Shown here piece after piece: positions 1 through 5,248 of a stretch of 5,248 nucleotides of DNA. The translations under genes were made by a program, and so were the position numbers. Source of the DNA: an uncultured Bacillota bacterium. GTDB taxonomy: Bacteria; Bacillota; Limnochordia; Limnochordales; ZCTH02-B6. The stretch spans positions 1 through 5,248 of the forward strand of contig CALFSR010000015.1 of NCBI GenBank assembly GCA_937916565.1, written 5' to 3'. Position 1 is the stretch's first letter, and each line of letters starts with the position of its first letter. Below the pieces are notes generated by a model. It did no database searches, was not told the DNA's origin, and saw only the letters and a program-made list of their open reading frames with translations.

Positions 1-1
1 G

Positions 2-940
2 CTTTTGCTTGTCGTCGCGCTGCTGGCAGTCGGGGTGCTGCCTGCGGTCGCGCTGGCCCAGCAGCAGGTGACCATCGGCGTTTCCATCCCGGCGGCCACC
101 CACGGCTGGACGGGCGGCGTCAACTACTGGGCCCGGGAAACCCAGAAGCGTCTTGAGGCCACCTATCCCAACCTGCGCATCGTGCTGGTGACGGCCAACG
201 ACGCGGCCACCCAGGCCAACGACCTTGAGGACCTGTACGCGGTGCACAACATCGACGCCCTGGTCATCCTGCCCTTTGAGTCCGACCCGTTGACCGGGCC
301 GGTGGAGGAGCTGAAGAAGCGGGGCGTGTTCATCACCGTCGTGGACCGCGGCCTGTCCAAGGAAGGCATCGCGGACGTGTACGTGGCCGGCAACAACCCC
401 GCCATGGGCCGGGTGTCGGCCGAGTACATGGTGGAGGCCCTGGGCGGCAAGGGCAACATCGTGGTGCTCCGCGGCATCCCCACCGTCATCGACAACCAGC
501 GCTTTGACGCCTTCATGGACGTGATCAAGGACACGGACATCAACGTGCTGGCGTGGGAGTACGCGTACTGGAACCGGGACGACGGGTTCCGCGTCATGCA
601 GGACTTCCTGGTCCGCTTCCCCAAGATTGATGCGGTCTGGGCGCAGGACGACGACATTGCCCTGGGCGTCATCGAGGCCGTCATGCAGGCGGGCCGCGAA
701 AACGAGATGTTCATCGTGGGCGGCGCCGGCATGAAGGAGATCATCTACCGGGTGATGCAGGGCGATCGGCTGACGCCGGTGGACGTGCTCTATCCGCCCG
801 GCATGATCGCCACCGCCATGGAGGTCACGGCGCTGCGCTTCGTGAGCAGCGCGCCCATCCTGGGCGAGTACATTTTGGACTCGCCGCTCATCACGCCGGA
901 AAACGCGGCCGACTACTACTTCCCCGACTCGCCGTTCTGA
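2..940 (+). CDS. ABC transporter substrate-binding protein, sugar/polyol type (5'-truncated)
   Basis: This is a periplasmic binding protein of the ribose-binding (RbsB-like, Peripla_BP_4) fold, which would capture a sugar or polyol for an ABC importer. The frame is open to the left edge. A TTG at 5 is in frame, but the visible N-terminus is already the hydrophobic core of a signal peptide without its basic n-region, so the true start lies upstream. Numbering from that TTG, an Ala-Leu-Ala cleavage site ends at residue 18, with no lipobox cysteine. Family landmarks are VTIGVSIP (22-29), HGWTGG (33-38), the ligand-site-like VVDRG (112-116) and AQDDDIALG (213-221), equivalent to AQNDEMALG in E. 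coli RbsB. The RbsB segment VGFDGTPD is replaced here by VGGAGMKE (238-245), which removes a ribose-contacting Asp, so the ligand is probably not ribose. No permease or ATPase gene follows; it is probably the last gene of its unit. Family confidence is high; the ligand is unknown. Confidence 0.9.
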   Translation, partial: LLLVVALLAVGVLPAVALAQQQVTIGVSIPAATHGWTGGVNYWARETQKRLEATYPNLRIVLVTANDAATQANDLEDLYAVHNIDALVILPFESDPLTGPVEELKKRGVFITVVDRGLSKEGIADVYVAGNNPAMGRVSAEYMVEALGGKGNIVVLRGIPTVIDNQRFDAFMDVIKDTDINVLAWEYAYWNRDDGFRVMQDFLVRFPKIDAVWAQDDDIALGVIEAVMQAGRENEMFIVGGAGMKEIIYRVMQGDRLTPVDVLYPPGMIATAMEVTALRFVSSAPILGEYILDSPLITPENAADYYFPDSPF

Positions 941-969
941 TCGGGCTCTCGAAAAAGGGGGTCGCGGGG

Positions 970-989
970 ATCGGCCGCAGGAGGCCGAT
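970..989. repeat. Small perfect inverted repeat in the convergent gap
   Basis: ATCGGCC (970-976) and GGCCGAT (983-989) form a perfect 7-bp stem around a 6-base loop, 30 bases after the stop codon of the binding-protein gene. No T-run follows on either strand, so it is not by itself an intrinsic terminator. It may add to the terminator-like hairpin just downstream or act as an mRNA 3'-end stabiliser. Its function is not known. Confidence 0.35.
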
Positions 990-995
990 GTACGC

Positions 996-1036
996 AGGCG
1001 GGGGCAGGACGACCAGCGTCCTGGCCCCGCCTTATT
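996..1036 (+). terminator. Probable intrinsic terminator after the binding-protein gene
   Basis: AGGCGGGG (996-1003) pairs with CCCCGCCT (1025-1032), a single G/G mismatch follows (1004/1024), and CAGGAC (1005-1010) pairs with GTCCTG (1018-1023) around a 7-base loop. The result is a 14-bp, very GC-rich stem. On the + strand it is followed by TTATT-like bases (1032-1036 reads TTATT), a weak U-tract; on the - strand the following bases are not T-rich. It therefore best serves the gene ending at 940, and could also block read-through between the two convergent genes. The short U-tract is the main reservation. Confidence 0.5.
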
Positions 1037-1129
1037 GGCCGGGAAGTCACCACGAGGAGAAGTCATGGGCCGGAGGACAATACCTCACCATGTTGCTGGC
1101 CCCCGCCTTCGACGCCGGAGGGGACGGGT

Positions 1130-3973
1130 TCACCAGCGGTACTGCAGGCTGGCCACGAACGCGTGGGCGTTGTGGCGCTCGCCCCACGTGGCTTCGAGAT
1201 CCCCGCGCACCACGAAGCTATCCGATAGGCGGGCCTGGAAACCGGCGCCCGCGGTGAAGACGTCGCGGCCGATGTCGGTCCCCCGCACGTTGAACCAGCC
1301 GCTGTTTGCCTCCCGCAGGCGGGCCGTAAGCTGCGGCGCGGCGTCGCCCATCTCCCGCTCGTACCCAAGCCGCAGCTCGGTGTGGACCCAGCCGTCTTCC
1401 CGGACGGATTCATGGATGAGCCGGACGCCGACTAAAGCCCGCTGGGACCGGAACGTCGAGCGTTGCACCTCGAGGCTGCCGGGGCCGGTTTCCGTGAATC
1501 CGGGCTGCTCGACGGCGGCCAGCCGGAAGCCGAAGCCAGGTTCCACCTGCACGCTGCCCATCTGGAACCGCCGGAGCGCCCGGGCTTCGACGGCCCACGT
1601 GCTGGCCCGGTAGTTGGCCGTGGCCGGAGAGGGTTGGCCTTCCGCTTGGATCCGCCGCTCGCTGTTTACGGTGTGCCAGCCGTAGGACGCGGCCCCTGCG
1701 AATTGCCACGGGCTGCTTCCCGGATCCGGGTTGCCGCCCCAGCGGCCGTACACGGCGGCCTGGGTCGACTGAACCGTTCCCCGGGCCTCGCCGCGGTCAA
1801 GGACGGTGGCGTCGCCCGGGCCAAAGCCGAAGGCGACGCCGACGGCGCCGGCGCCGGCCGGCCGCTCCAACCCCAGGCGCATGCCCGTATGGCGAGACTG
1901 GAACCCGGGGCCGTTGCCGTCGGACGCCACCCGGAAGTAGCTTCGCGTCCCGTGGGCCCAGAGGTTGTACTCGGCGCCGGGAGCGTCACCGGATCCGCCC
2001 GCGGCAGCCGGGCTTGCCGGCTGCAGGCCCGCCTGGCCGAAGAGGTACGCGGCTTCCGGCGCCGGCCCGCCCGTCTCCGCCGACGCCAGTTGCTGCGGCA
2101 GGAGGGACGCTAGTTGCCAGGACGGCCTGGGGTTCCCGGGAGAGAAGGGGCCTGCATGAGAGAAAAGACGATGCTGCAGGTCCTGGTGAAAGTCCCAGAC
2201 GACGCCGCCCAGGGCCAGGGGCAGCGCGGTCAGGGCGTCGCCGGCGACTTGGTTGGCAGCCGCCATCTGTGCCGGGCTGCCGGGCTCCTGCTCGGCGAGG
2301 TGGCCCAGGACGAGCCCGCCGCCCGACACCGCCGGATCGTTCAGCATTTCCAGGAGGGCCCGCTGGTTGGGGCTGTAGGGCGTGTCCCGGTCGAGGAACT
2401 GCCGGGCGCCCGCAACGACGATCAGCTGGTTTCCGACCACCGGGGGCGTGGTGAACTCAACGGCGCCGACCCGCTGCAGCGCGCCCGGCTGGACGTGGCC
2501 TTGCAGGCCGCCGGCGGCCTCCAGGACGGTAAACTGGTCACCAGGCTGGGGCAAGGTGCCCAGGCGGAGCGCCAGCGGGACGGCGGTCAGGTCGACGGCG
2601 TCGCCGGTGGTGAGCGGGATCGGGCCATCGCCCTCATGGAGCATGATGACGAGTTCGTTGCCGACGTGGAACTCGTTCATGTGGACGGTGCCGCCGTAGA
2701 TGTGGGTGCCGCCCGTGTAGGAGTTCGAGCCCGCCAAGGTCAGGGTCCCTTCGCCCCGCTTGATGAGGCGGCCGTCGCCGTCGATGTCGTTCGCGAAGGT
2801 GGAGTCATAACCCTGGGTGTCCACGTCGAAGTCGTCCACGAAGCGGGCCGGGCCCCGCACGGCCTTGCCCACGTCCAAAAGGCCCCAGCCGAACACGTCG
2901 TCCACGCCGGGCTCGCCGATGTCTTCCGCCGTGGTCAGCAAGGTCTGCTGGATATGACGAGCGGAGAAGTAGGGGAACGCCTGCTTGACCAGGGCCGCCC
3001 CGCCCGCCACCATGGGGGCCGCCATGGAGGTGCCGTCAAAGCGGATGTACTTGTTGTAATGGGCCATGGCCGAATAGATGCCCAGCTTGTCCTCCTCCGG
3101 CGGCGGCGGGGGCCACTGGCCGTCGCTTTCGTCCGGACCGGCCTCTGCCTCATCGTCGTCGTTATCGGGCGTGTTGCCTCCCGGAGCGGCCAGGCACCAG
3201 TGCTTGGTGACCCCGCACTTGTTGCTGTACTCGGCTAAGGTGTTCTTGTCCCAGCCCACGGCCACGACGGTCAGCCAGTTGTTCCGGAGTTCCGGGTACA
3301 GGTAGGGCAAGCCCGGGGTCAGGTCGCCGTGCTCCAGCTTGTCGTTTCCGGCCGCCCACACAAAGAGCGTGCCCATCCTGGCCAGCTCATGGATGGCGGC
3401 GATGGTCTTGGGATACCGGGCCTCCGCCTCTGCCCTCGTCCACTGCGTGATGGGCTTGAACGGCGACAAGCCCCAGCTGTTGTTGACGATGGGTACCGGG
3501 TTCTCCACGAGGTACAGAAAACCCGCGGCCGTATCGGCGTCCACGTCGGAAGTGTTAGCCCCTTCGCGCACGGCCACGATCTTGGCGTCATAGGCGACGC
3601 CGTGCATGCCGCGGCCGTCGCGGCGCGCCGCCAGGATGCCCGCCACGTGGGTTCCATGGTACCGCAGGTCCTCCGAGTCTTCCGGATCCACGACAACATC
3701 TTCGTCGATGTAGTAGGCCTCCAGCAGCTGGCCGACGAACTCGGAGTGGCTGCCGTCCACCCCGCTGTCAAATACGGCCACCACGACGCCCTTGCCCGTA
3801 TAACCCTGGGCGTACGCCTGCGCGGCCTTGATCATCTCCAGGCCTTCCTGGGCCAAGTATTCCTGGTCGAAGTCGGGGGAATCCTGAGCGGCGGCCGGGA
3901 TACCCAGCCCGCCGATGAGCGCAGCCACGCAGGCCGCAACGAGCACCCGCGGCAGCAGACGCCCGGTCGACAT
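1130..3973 (-). CDS. Subtilisin-family (S8) serine protease autotransporter
   Basis: This 947-residue type V-secreted protease would be exported by Sec, inserted in the outer membrane and display its passenger outside. A signal peptide (1-29, Arg near the start, hydrophobic core, Ala-Ala-Ala before Gln30) is followed by the S8 domain (about 55-372). The catalytic triad is Asp69 (FDSGVDG), His106 (HGTHVAG) and Ser316 (GTSMAAP); Asn210 (AAGN) is the oxyanion residue. Cys253 and Cys260, six residues before APGG, form the cysteine pair typical of autotransporter subtilases. Residues 270-295 are an acidic, proline-rich insert. A GWGLLD motif (361-366), an autotransporter-associated beta-strand repeat (about 403-430, GTLTLAGSNSYTGGT), a short stalk and an Asn-Gln-Arg linker lead to the beta-barrel (about 667-947), which ends in the expected aromatic pattern, YRW. 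The ATG at 3973 is preferred because GAAAGGAG lies 8 bases upstream and the signal peptide begins there; an in-frame GTG at 4015 would add 14 acidic residues. Related in architecture to SphB1/NalP/AspA-type proteases; substrate unknown. Confidence 0.95.
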   Translation of the reverse strand: MSTGRLLPRVLVAACVAALIGGLGIPAAAQDSPDFDQEYLAQEGLEMIKAAQAYAQGYTGKGVVVAVFDSGVDGSHSEFVGQLLEAYYIDEDVVVDPEDSEDLRYHGTHVAGILAARRDGRGMHGVAYDAKIVAVREGANTSDVDADTAAGFLYLVENPVPIVNNSWGLSPFKPITQWTRAEAEARYPKTIAAIHELARMGTLFVWAAGNDKLEHGDLTPGLPYLYPELRNNWLTVVAVGWDKNTLAEYSNKCGVTKHWCLAAPGGNTPDNDDDEAEAGPDESDGQWPPPPPEEDKLGIYSAMAHYNKYIRFDGTSMAAPMVAGGAALVKQAFPYFSARHIQQTLLTTAEDIGEPGVDDVFGWGLLDVGKAVRGPARFVDDFDVDTQGYDSTFANDIDGDGRLIKRGEGTLTLAGSNSYTGGTHIYGGTVHMNEFHVGNELVIMLHEGDGPIPLTTGDAVDLTAVPLALRLGTLPQPGDQFTVLEAAGGLQGHVQPGALQRVGAVEFTTPPVVGNQLIVVAGARQFLDRDTPYSPNQRALLEMLNDPAVSGGGLVLGHLAEQEPGSPAQMAAANQVAGDALTALPLALGGVVWDFHQDLQHRLFSHAGPFSPGNPRPSWQLASLLPQQLASAETGGPAPEAAYLFGQAGLQPASPAAAGGSGDAPGAEYNLWAHGTRSYFRVASDGNGPGFQSRHTGMRLGLERPAGAGAVGVAFGFGPGDATVLDRGEARGTVQSTQAAVYGRWGGNPDPGSSPWQFAGAASYGWHTVNSERRIQAEGQPSPATANYRASTWAVEARALRRFQMGSVQVEPGFGFRLAAVEQPGFTETGPGSLEVQRSTFRSQRALVGVRLIHESVREDGWVHTELRLGYEREMGDAAPQLTARLREANSGWFNVRGTDIGRDVFTAGAGFQARLSDSFVVRGDLEATWGERHNAHAFVASLQYRW

Positions 3974-3981
3974 TCCGTCCA

Positions 3982-3989
3982 CTCCTTTC
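3982..3989 (-). promoter_or_regulatory. Ribosome binding site deciding the protease start
   Basis: On the - strand this reads GAAAGGAG, eight bases before the ATG at 3973-3971. It fixes the start directly at the signal peptide. A second purine-rich site, GAAGGAG (4018-4024), lies only 2 bases before an in-frame GTG (4015) and 5 before an in-frame TTG (4012), which makes the longer forms possible but less likely. Confidence 0.75.
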
Positions 3990-4166
3990 GGTTTGTCCTC
4001 GAACTCCCTCAACACGACTCCTTCAACATGCCACCGGAAGCCATGGACCCCCCTTTCCGCGGACGCGTGCTTTCACCAGGCTCGGGATCGCGGGCTTATG
4101 GGTGGTGGACCGTGCCGCGGCCCGCCGGCGTGCTCCGAGCCTGCATTGACCCCGAGCGAGGCGGAG
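3990..4166. other. Protease upstream region, no clear promoter
   Basis: These 177 bases between the protease ribosome binding site and the tRNA terminator should hold the protease promoter, because the terminator at 4167-4205 separates it from the tRNA. I found no convincing -35/-10 pair on the - strand. The most AT-rich hexamer (CATAAG on the - strand, near 4100) has no good -35 partner. Transcription may use an alternative sigma factor, an activator-dependent promoter or weak read-through. Nothing else is recognisable here. Confidence 0.4.
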
Positions 4167-4205
4167 AAAAAGAGAGCCCCCCGGGAACCAGTTTCCCGAG
4201 GGGCT
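4167..4205 (-). terminator. Rho-independent terminator of the tRNA-Arg unit
   Basis: Thirteen-position arms at 4175-4187 and 4193-4205 pair with one mismatch (4181/4199) around a 5-base loop. On the - strand the stem is followed by CTC and then five T's (complement of AAAAA at 4167-4171), the classical intrinsic terminator form. It begins 6 bases after the CCA end of the tRNA, so it ends that transcript and insulates the protease gene downstream. The + strand side has only TTT and no gene to terminate. Confidence 0.9.
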
Positions 4206-4211
4206 TTGCCT

Positions 4212-4287
4212 TGGCGCGCCCGGGAGGATTCGAACCTCCGACCTCCGGATTCGTAGTCCGTTACTCTGTCCACTGAGCTACGGGCGC
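4212..4287 (-). tRNA. tRNA-Arg(ACG) with encoded CCA
   Basis: A 76-base tRNA decoding CGN arginine codons; the A at position 34 is normally deaminated to inosine by TadA, widening reading to CGU, CGC and CGA. The acceptor stem is GCGCCCG (4281-4287 on the + strand as CGGGCGC) with CGGGCGC; the D-arm is GCTC/GAGT; the anticodon loop is CTACGAA; the variable region is AGGTC; the T-arm is GGAGG, TTCGAAT, CCTCC. The discriminator is G and the 3' CCA (4212-4214) is encoded in the DNA. The anticodon stem is ACGGA/TCCGG, so its lowest pair (27-43) is A/G, a mismatch; all other stem positions are paired. It has its own promoter and terminator and is monocistronic. Confidence 0.97.
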
Positions 4288-4302
4288 CTGTTGGCATCGG
4301 TC

Positions 4303-4331
4303 ATTCTATCACGGAACAGCCCGGGAGTCAA
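4303..4331 (-). promoter_or_regulatory. Sigma-70-type promoter of tRNA-Arg
   Basis: On the - strand, TTGACT (complement of 4326-4331, five of six matches to TTGACA) and TAGAAT (complement of 4303-4308, five of six to TATAAT) are separated by exactly 17 bases. A start about 7 bases beyond the -10 box would fall near 4296 and leave a leader of roughly 9 bases before the mature tRNA 5' end at 4287. The short leader and near-consensus elements fit a strong constitutive stable-RNA promoter. The bases between the -10 box and the start (GACCGATGCC) are moderately GC-rich, which would allow a stringent-type discriminator, but that is only suggestive. Confidence 0.85.
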
Positions 4332-4372
4332 CCGGCGCGTGCGCACCGCACCTGCGGCGCGCCGCGGGCCCA

Positions 4373-4414
4373 CCCGGCGGCCGGGCGAGCCCCTCGCCGC
4401 GCCTGGCCGCCGGG
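4373..4414. repeat. Nested inverted repeat, upstream of the tRNA promoter
   Basis: CCCGGCGGCC (4373-4382) and GGCCGCCGGG (4405-4414) are perfect 10-base inverted arms. Within them, GGCGAG (4384-4389) and CTCGCC (4393-4398) form a second perfect 6-bp stem around a 3-base CCC loop. The two stems can stack into one long hairpin. No T-run follows on either strand. It could be a transcription-slowing or mRNA 3'-end structure for the beta-helix gene, or a chance product of the extreme base composition. Confidence 0.55.
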
Positions 4415-4458
4415 GTCGTAGCGCTTGCTTTGGACGCCGGGCAGGCAGGGGCGGGGTG

Positions 4459-4497
4459 GGCGGCCGGGCGGGCCCCCCCCCGCACCGCCCGGCTGCC
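4459..4497. repeat. Thirteen-base-pair hairpin with a poly-C loop
   Basis: Arms at 4459-4471 and 4485-4497 pair over 13 positions with only one G/T wobble (4462/4494). The core is GCCGGGCGG against CCGCCCGGC. The 13-base loop carries nine consecutive C's (4473-4481). On the - strand it lies about 100 bases beyond the beta-helix stop codon, and the strand after it is not T-rich. It may be a 3' structure of that transcript; a specific role is not shown by the sequence. Confidence 0.55.
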
Positions 4498-4596
4498 GCC
4501 GCCGCCCTGCCGCCGGCATGGGCTCCCTGGCGCCGCAACACCGGAGCGGCGCCGCCTCAGCCCCTGCTCTCCCTGCCCCCCAGGCAGGCTCATCCA

Positions 4597-5248
4597 TCAC
4601 GGGCAGTCGGCGCCCGTGCAGATGACGTTGCCTACGGTCTCGACCGGCGTGGGAGCGTCGATCTGGTTTCCCGTCACCGTGGCCTCCATGAGACTCAGGT
4701 CGCCTTCGGGCGTGCTCAAGTAGACGCCGACCTCATCGGCCGTGATGGTGTTGGCTTCGATGAGCGCCTCCGTTGTTACCAGGTCGCTGTTGCTGATGCG
4801 CACGCCGGTCGAGAACTGCTGCAGGTCGTTGCCGCGGATTTCGACCGCGGCGGCGTGGTCAAGGCCTCCCCACGGGTTGAGCGTCACGTCCAGGCCGAGG
4901 GCAATCCCCGGAAGCGCGCTCATGTCGTTGTCGATCGCGGCCACGGCCGTTTCCCGGCTCCTGGACTCGACCAGGGCCGCCGTGGACCATTCGCCGCCGA
5001 GCCCGCTCACCGTGTTGCCCGCGATGGTGAACTGGGCCCGTCCCGAACTCTCCGTGCGCAGGTGCAGGCCGTTGACGCCCGAGGCGCTGTTGTCGAGGTC
5101 CTGGACCACGTTGTCCTGGACTAGCACCGTAGCGCCGCCCGCCGGGAGCGCGACGCCGATGTCGATGCCGGTCGTATACAGCGGGTCGTCGCCCGGGCTC
5201 GAAGAGCAGGCCGCCTGGGGTTCCTGGCAGCCGCGCAGGCCGCCGATC
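4597..5248 (-). CDS. Parallel beta-helix repeat protein (5'-truncated, C-terminal part)
   Basis: The frame is open from the right edge to a TGA at 4597-4599, giving 216 visible residues. A GTG at 5127 is in frame, but the upstream codons remain open and similar in style, so it is internal. The visible part is about six coils of roughly 27-33 residues, each with an Asn-containing turn: QDNVV, AGNTV, DNDM, RGNDL, EANTI and TGNQI. This Asn ladder is the mark of right-handed parallel beta-helix (PbH1, NosD-like) repeats. Two cysteines lie in the first visible part (GCQEPQAAC) and two at the very end (CTGADC), suggesting disulfides in an oxidising compartment outside the cytoplasm. No catalytic motif, beta-barrel or anchor is seen in this part. 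Such folds occur in polysaccharide lyases, adhesins and surface proteins; the function here is unknown. It lies on the same strand as the tRNA and protease but is separated from them by 265 non-coding bases. Confidence 0.8.
   Translation of the reverse strand, partial: IGGLRGCQEPQAACSSSPGDDPLYTTGIDIGVALPAGGATVLVQDNVVQDLDNSASGVNGLHLRTESSGRAQFTIAGNTVSGLGGEWSTAALVESRSRETAVAAIDNDMSALPGIALGLDVTLNPWGGLDHAAAVEIRGNDLQQFSTGVRISNSDLVTTEALIEANTITADEVGVYLSTPEGDLSLMEATVTGNQIDAPTPVETVGNVICTGADCP

Larger units (their letters stand above)
4332..4596. other. Extremely GC-rich non-coding spacer with hairpins
   Basis: This 265-base stretch lies between the beta-helix gene stop codon and the tRNA promoter. Open frames cross it on both strands, but their translations are Arg/Pro/Ala/Gly-rich and have no family features, as expected of random GC-rich sequence. 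It holds a run of nine C's (4473-4481), a 12-base palindrome GCGGCGCGCCGC (4354-4365), two large inverted repeats listed separately, and a small stem CCTGCC/GGCAGG (4572-4577/4583-4588) just after the beta-helix stop. None is followed by a T-run, so I see no standard intrinsic terminator for the beta-helix gene. Confidence 0.6.

Noticed and set aside
163..744. A - strand open frame of 193 codons opposite the substrate-binding protein
   Set aside because: It is antisense to a well-supported binding-protein gene, and its Ser/Thr/Arg-rich translation has no domain features.
1065..1613. A + strand open frame starting at ATG 1065 with GAGGAG 5 bases upstream
   Set aside because: Most of it is antisense to the protease beta-barrel, its translation is Arg/Ser/Pro-rich without domain features, and the barrel reading on the other strand is unmistakable. 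The ribosome-binding-like site is probably chance.
2114..3238. Long + strand open frame (374 codons) inside the protease region
   Set aside because: It is the complementary strand of a clear protease and passenger coding sequence; such long antisense frames are expected in GC-rich genes. Its translation shows no recognisable family.
4146..4174. TTGACC at 4146 on the + strand as a promoter -35 box
   Set aside because: The hexamer 17 bases downstream is AAAGAG, not a -10 box, and there is no + strand gene after it.
3329..4276. Long + strand open frame (315 codons) crossing the protease 5' end and the tRNA
   Set aside because: It runs antisense through the catalytic domain and then through the terminator and tRNA gene, which cannot be coding in that way; no family features.
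4473..4481. Run of nine C's as a possible phase-variation tract
   Set aside because: It lies in the loop of a hairpin in non-coding DNA, about 140 bases upstream of the tRNA -35 box and after the beta-helix stop, so slippage would neither shift a reading frame nor alter a promoter spacer.
4291..5124. A + strand open frame across the GC-rich spacer and the beta-helix gene
   Set aside because: The first part is low-complexity Arg/Gly/Pro/Ala sequence and the rest is antisense to the beta-helix repeats, whose regular Asn turns on the - strand are the better explanation.

Overview
This is a GC-rich window (very high G/C at third codon positions) from a diderm bacterium. The outer membrane is inferred from a C-terminal autotransporter beta-barrel on the central protease. 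The tRNA-Arg encodes its own CCA, and the tRNA promoter and protease ribosome binding site are close to the sigma-70 and Shine-Dalgarno consensus. A proteobacterium, or a diderm member of the Firmicutes (Limnochordia-like), would both fit. The tRNA sequence leans slightly to the second, but I cannot settle this from the sequence.

Layout from left to right. (1) Bases 2-940, + strand: the nearly complete end of a sugar/polyol-type ABC transporter substrate-binding protein; its first codons lie off the left edge. (2) Bases 941-1129: a convergent gap with two hairpins, of which the larger (996-1032) is a plausible terminator for the binding-protein gene. (3) Bases 1130-3973, - strand: a 947-residue subtilisin-family (S8) serine protease autotransporter with signal peptide, D-H-S catalytic domain, one autotransporter-associated beta-strand repeat, linker and beta-barrel. 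(4) Bases 4167-4331, - strand: a complete tRNA-Arg(ACG) transcription unit made of a near-consensus promoter, the tRNA with encoded CCA, and a classical U-tract terminator. (5) Bases 4332-4596: an extremely GC-rich non-coding stretch with several strong inverted repeats. (6) Bases 4597-5248, - strand: the C-terminal 216 residues of a parallel beta-helix repeat protein that runs off the right edge.

The genes do not form one operon. The binding protein converges on the protease, and the tRNA terminator separates the protease from everything upstream of it. Two large proteins are extracellular or cell-surface types: the protease (certain) and the beta-helix protein (likely). Surface subtilase autotransporters in other bacteria process neighbouring surface proteins, so a protease-substrate link is possible but is only an inference. 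I found no mobile element, CRISPR array, phage gene or clearly new multi-gene system. The oddest parts are the acidic/polyproline insert in the protease domain and the hairpin cluster upstream of the tRNA promoter.
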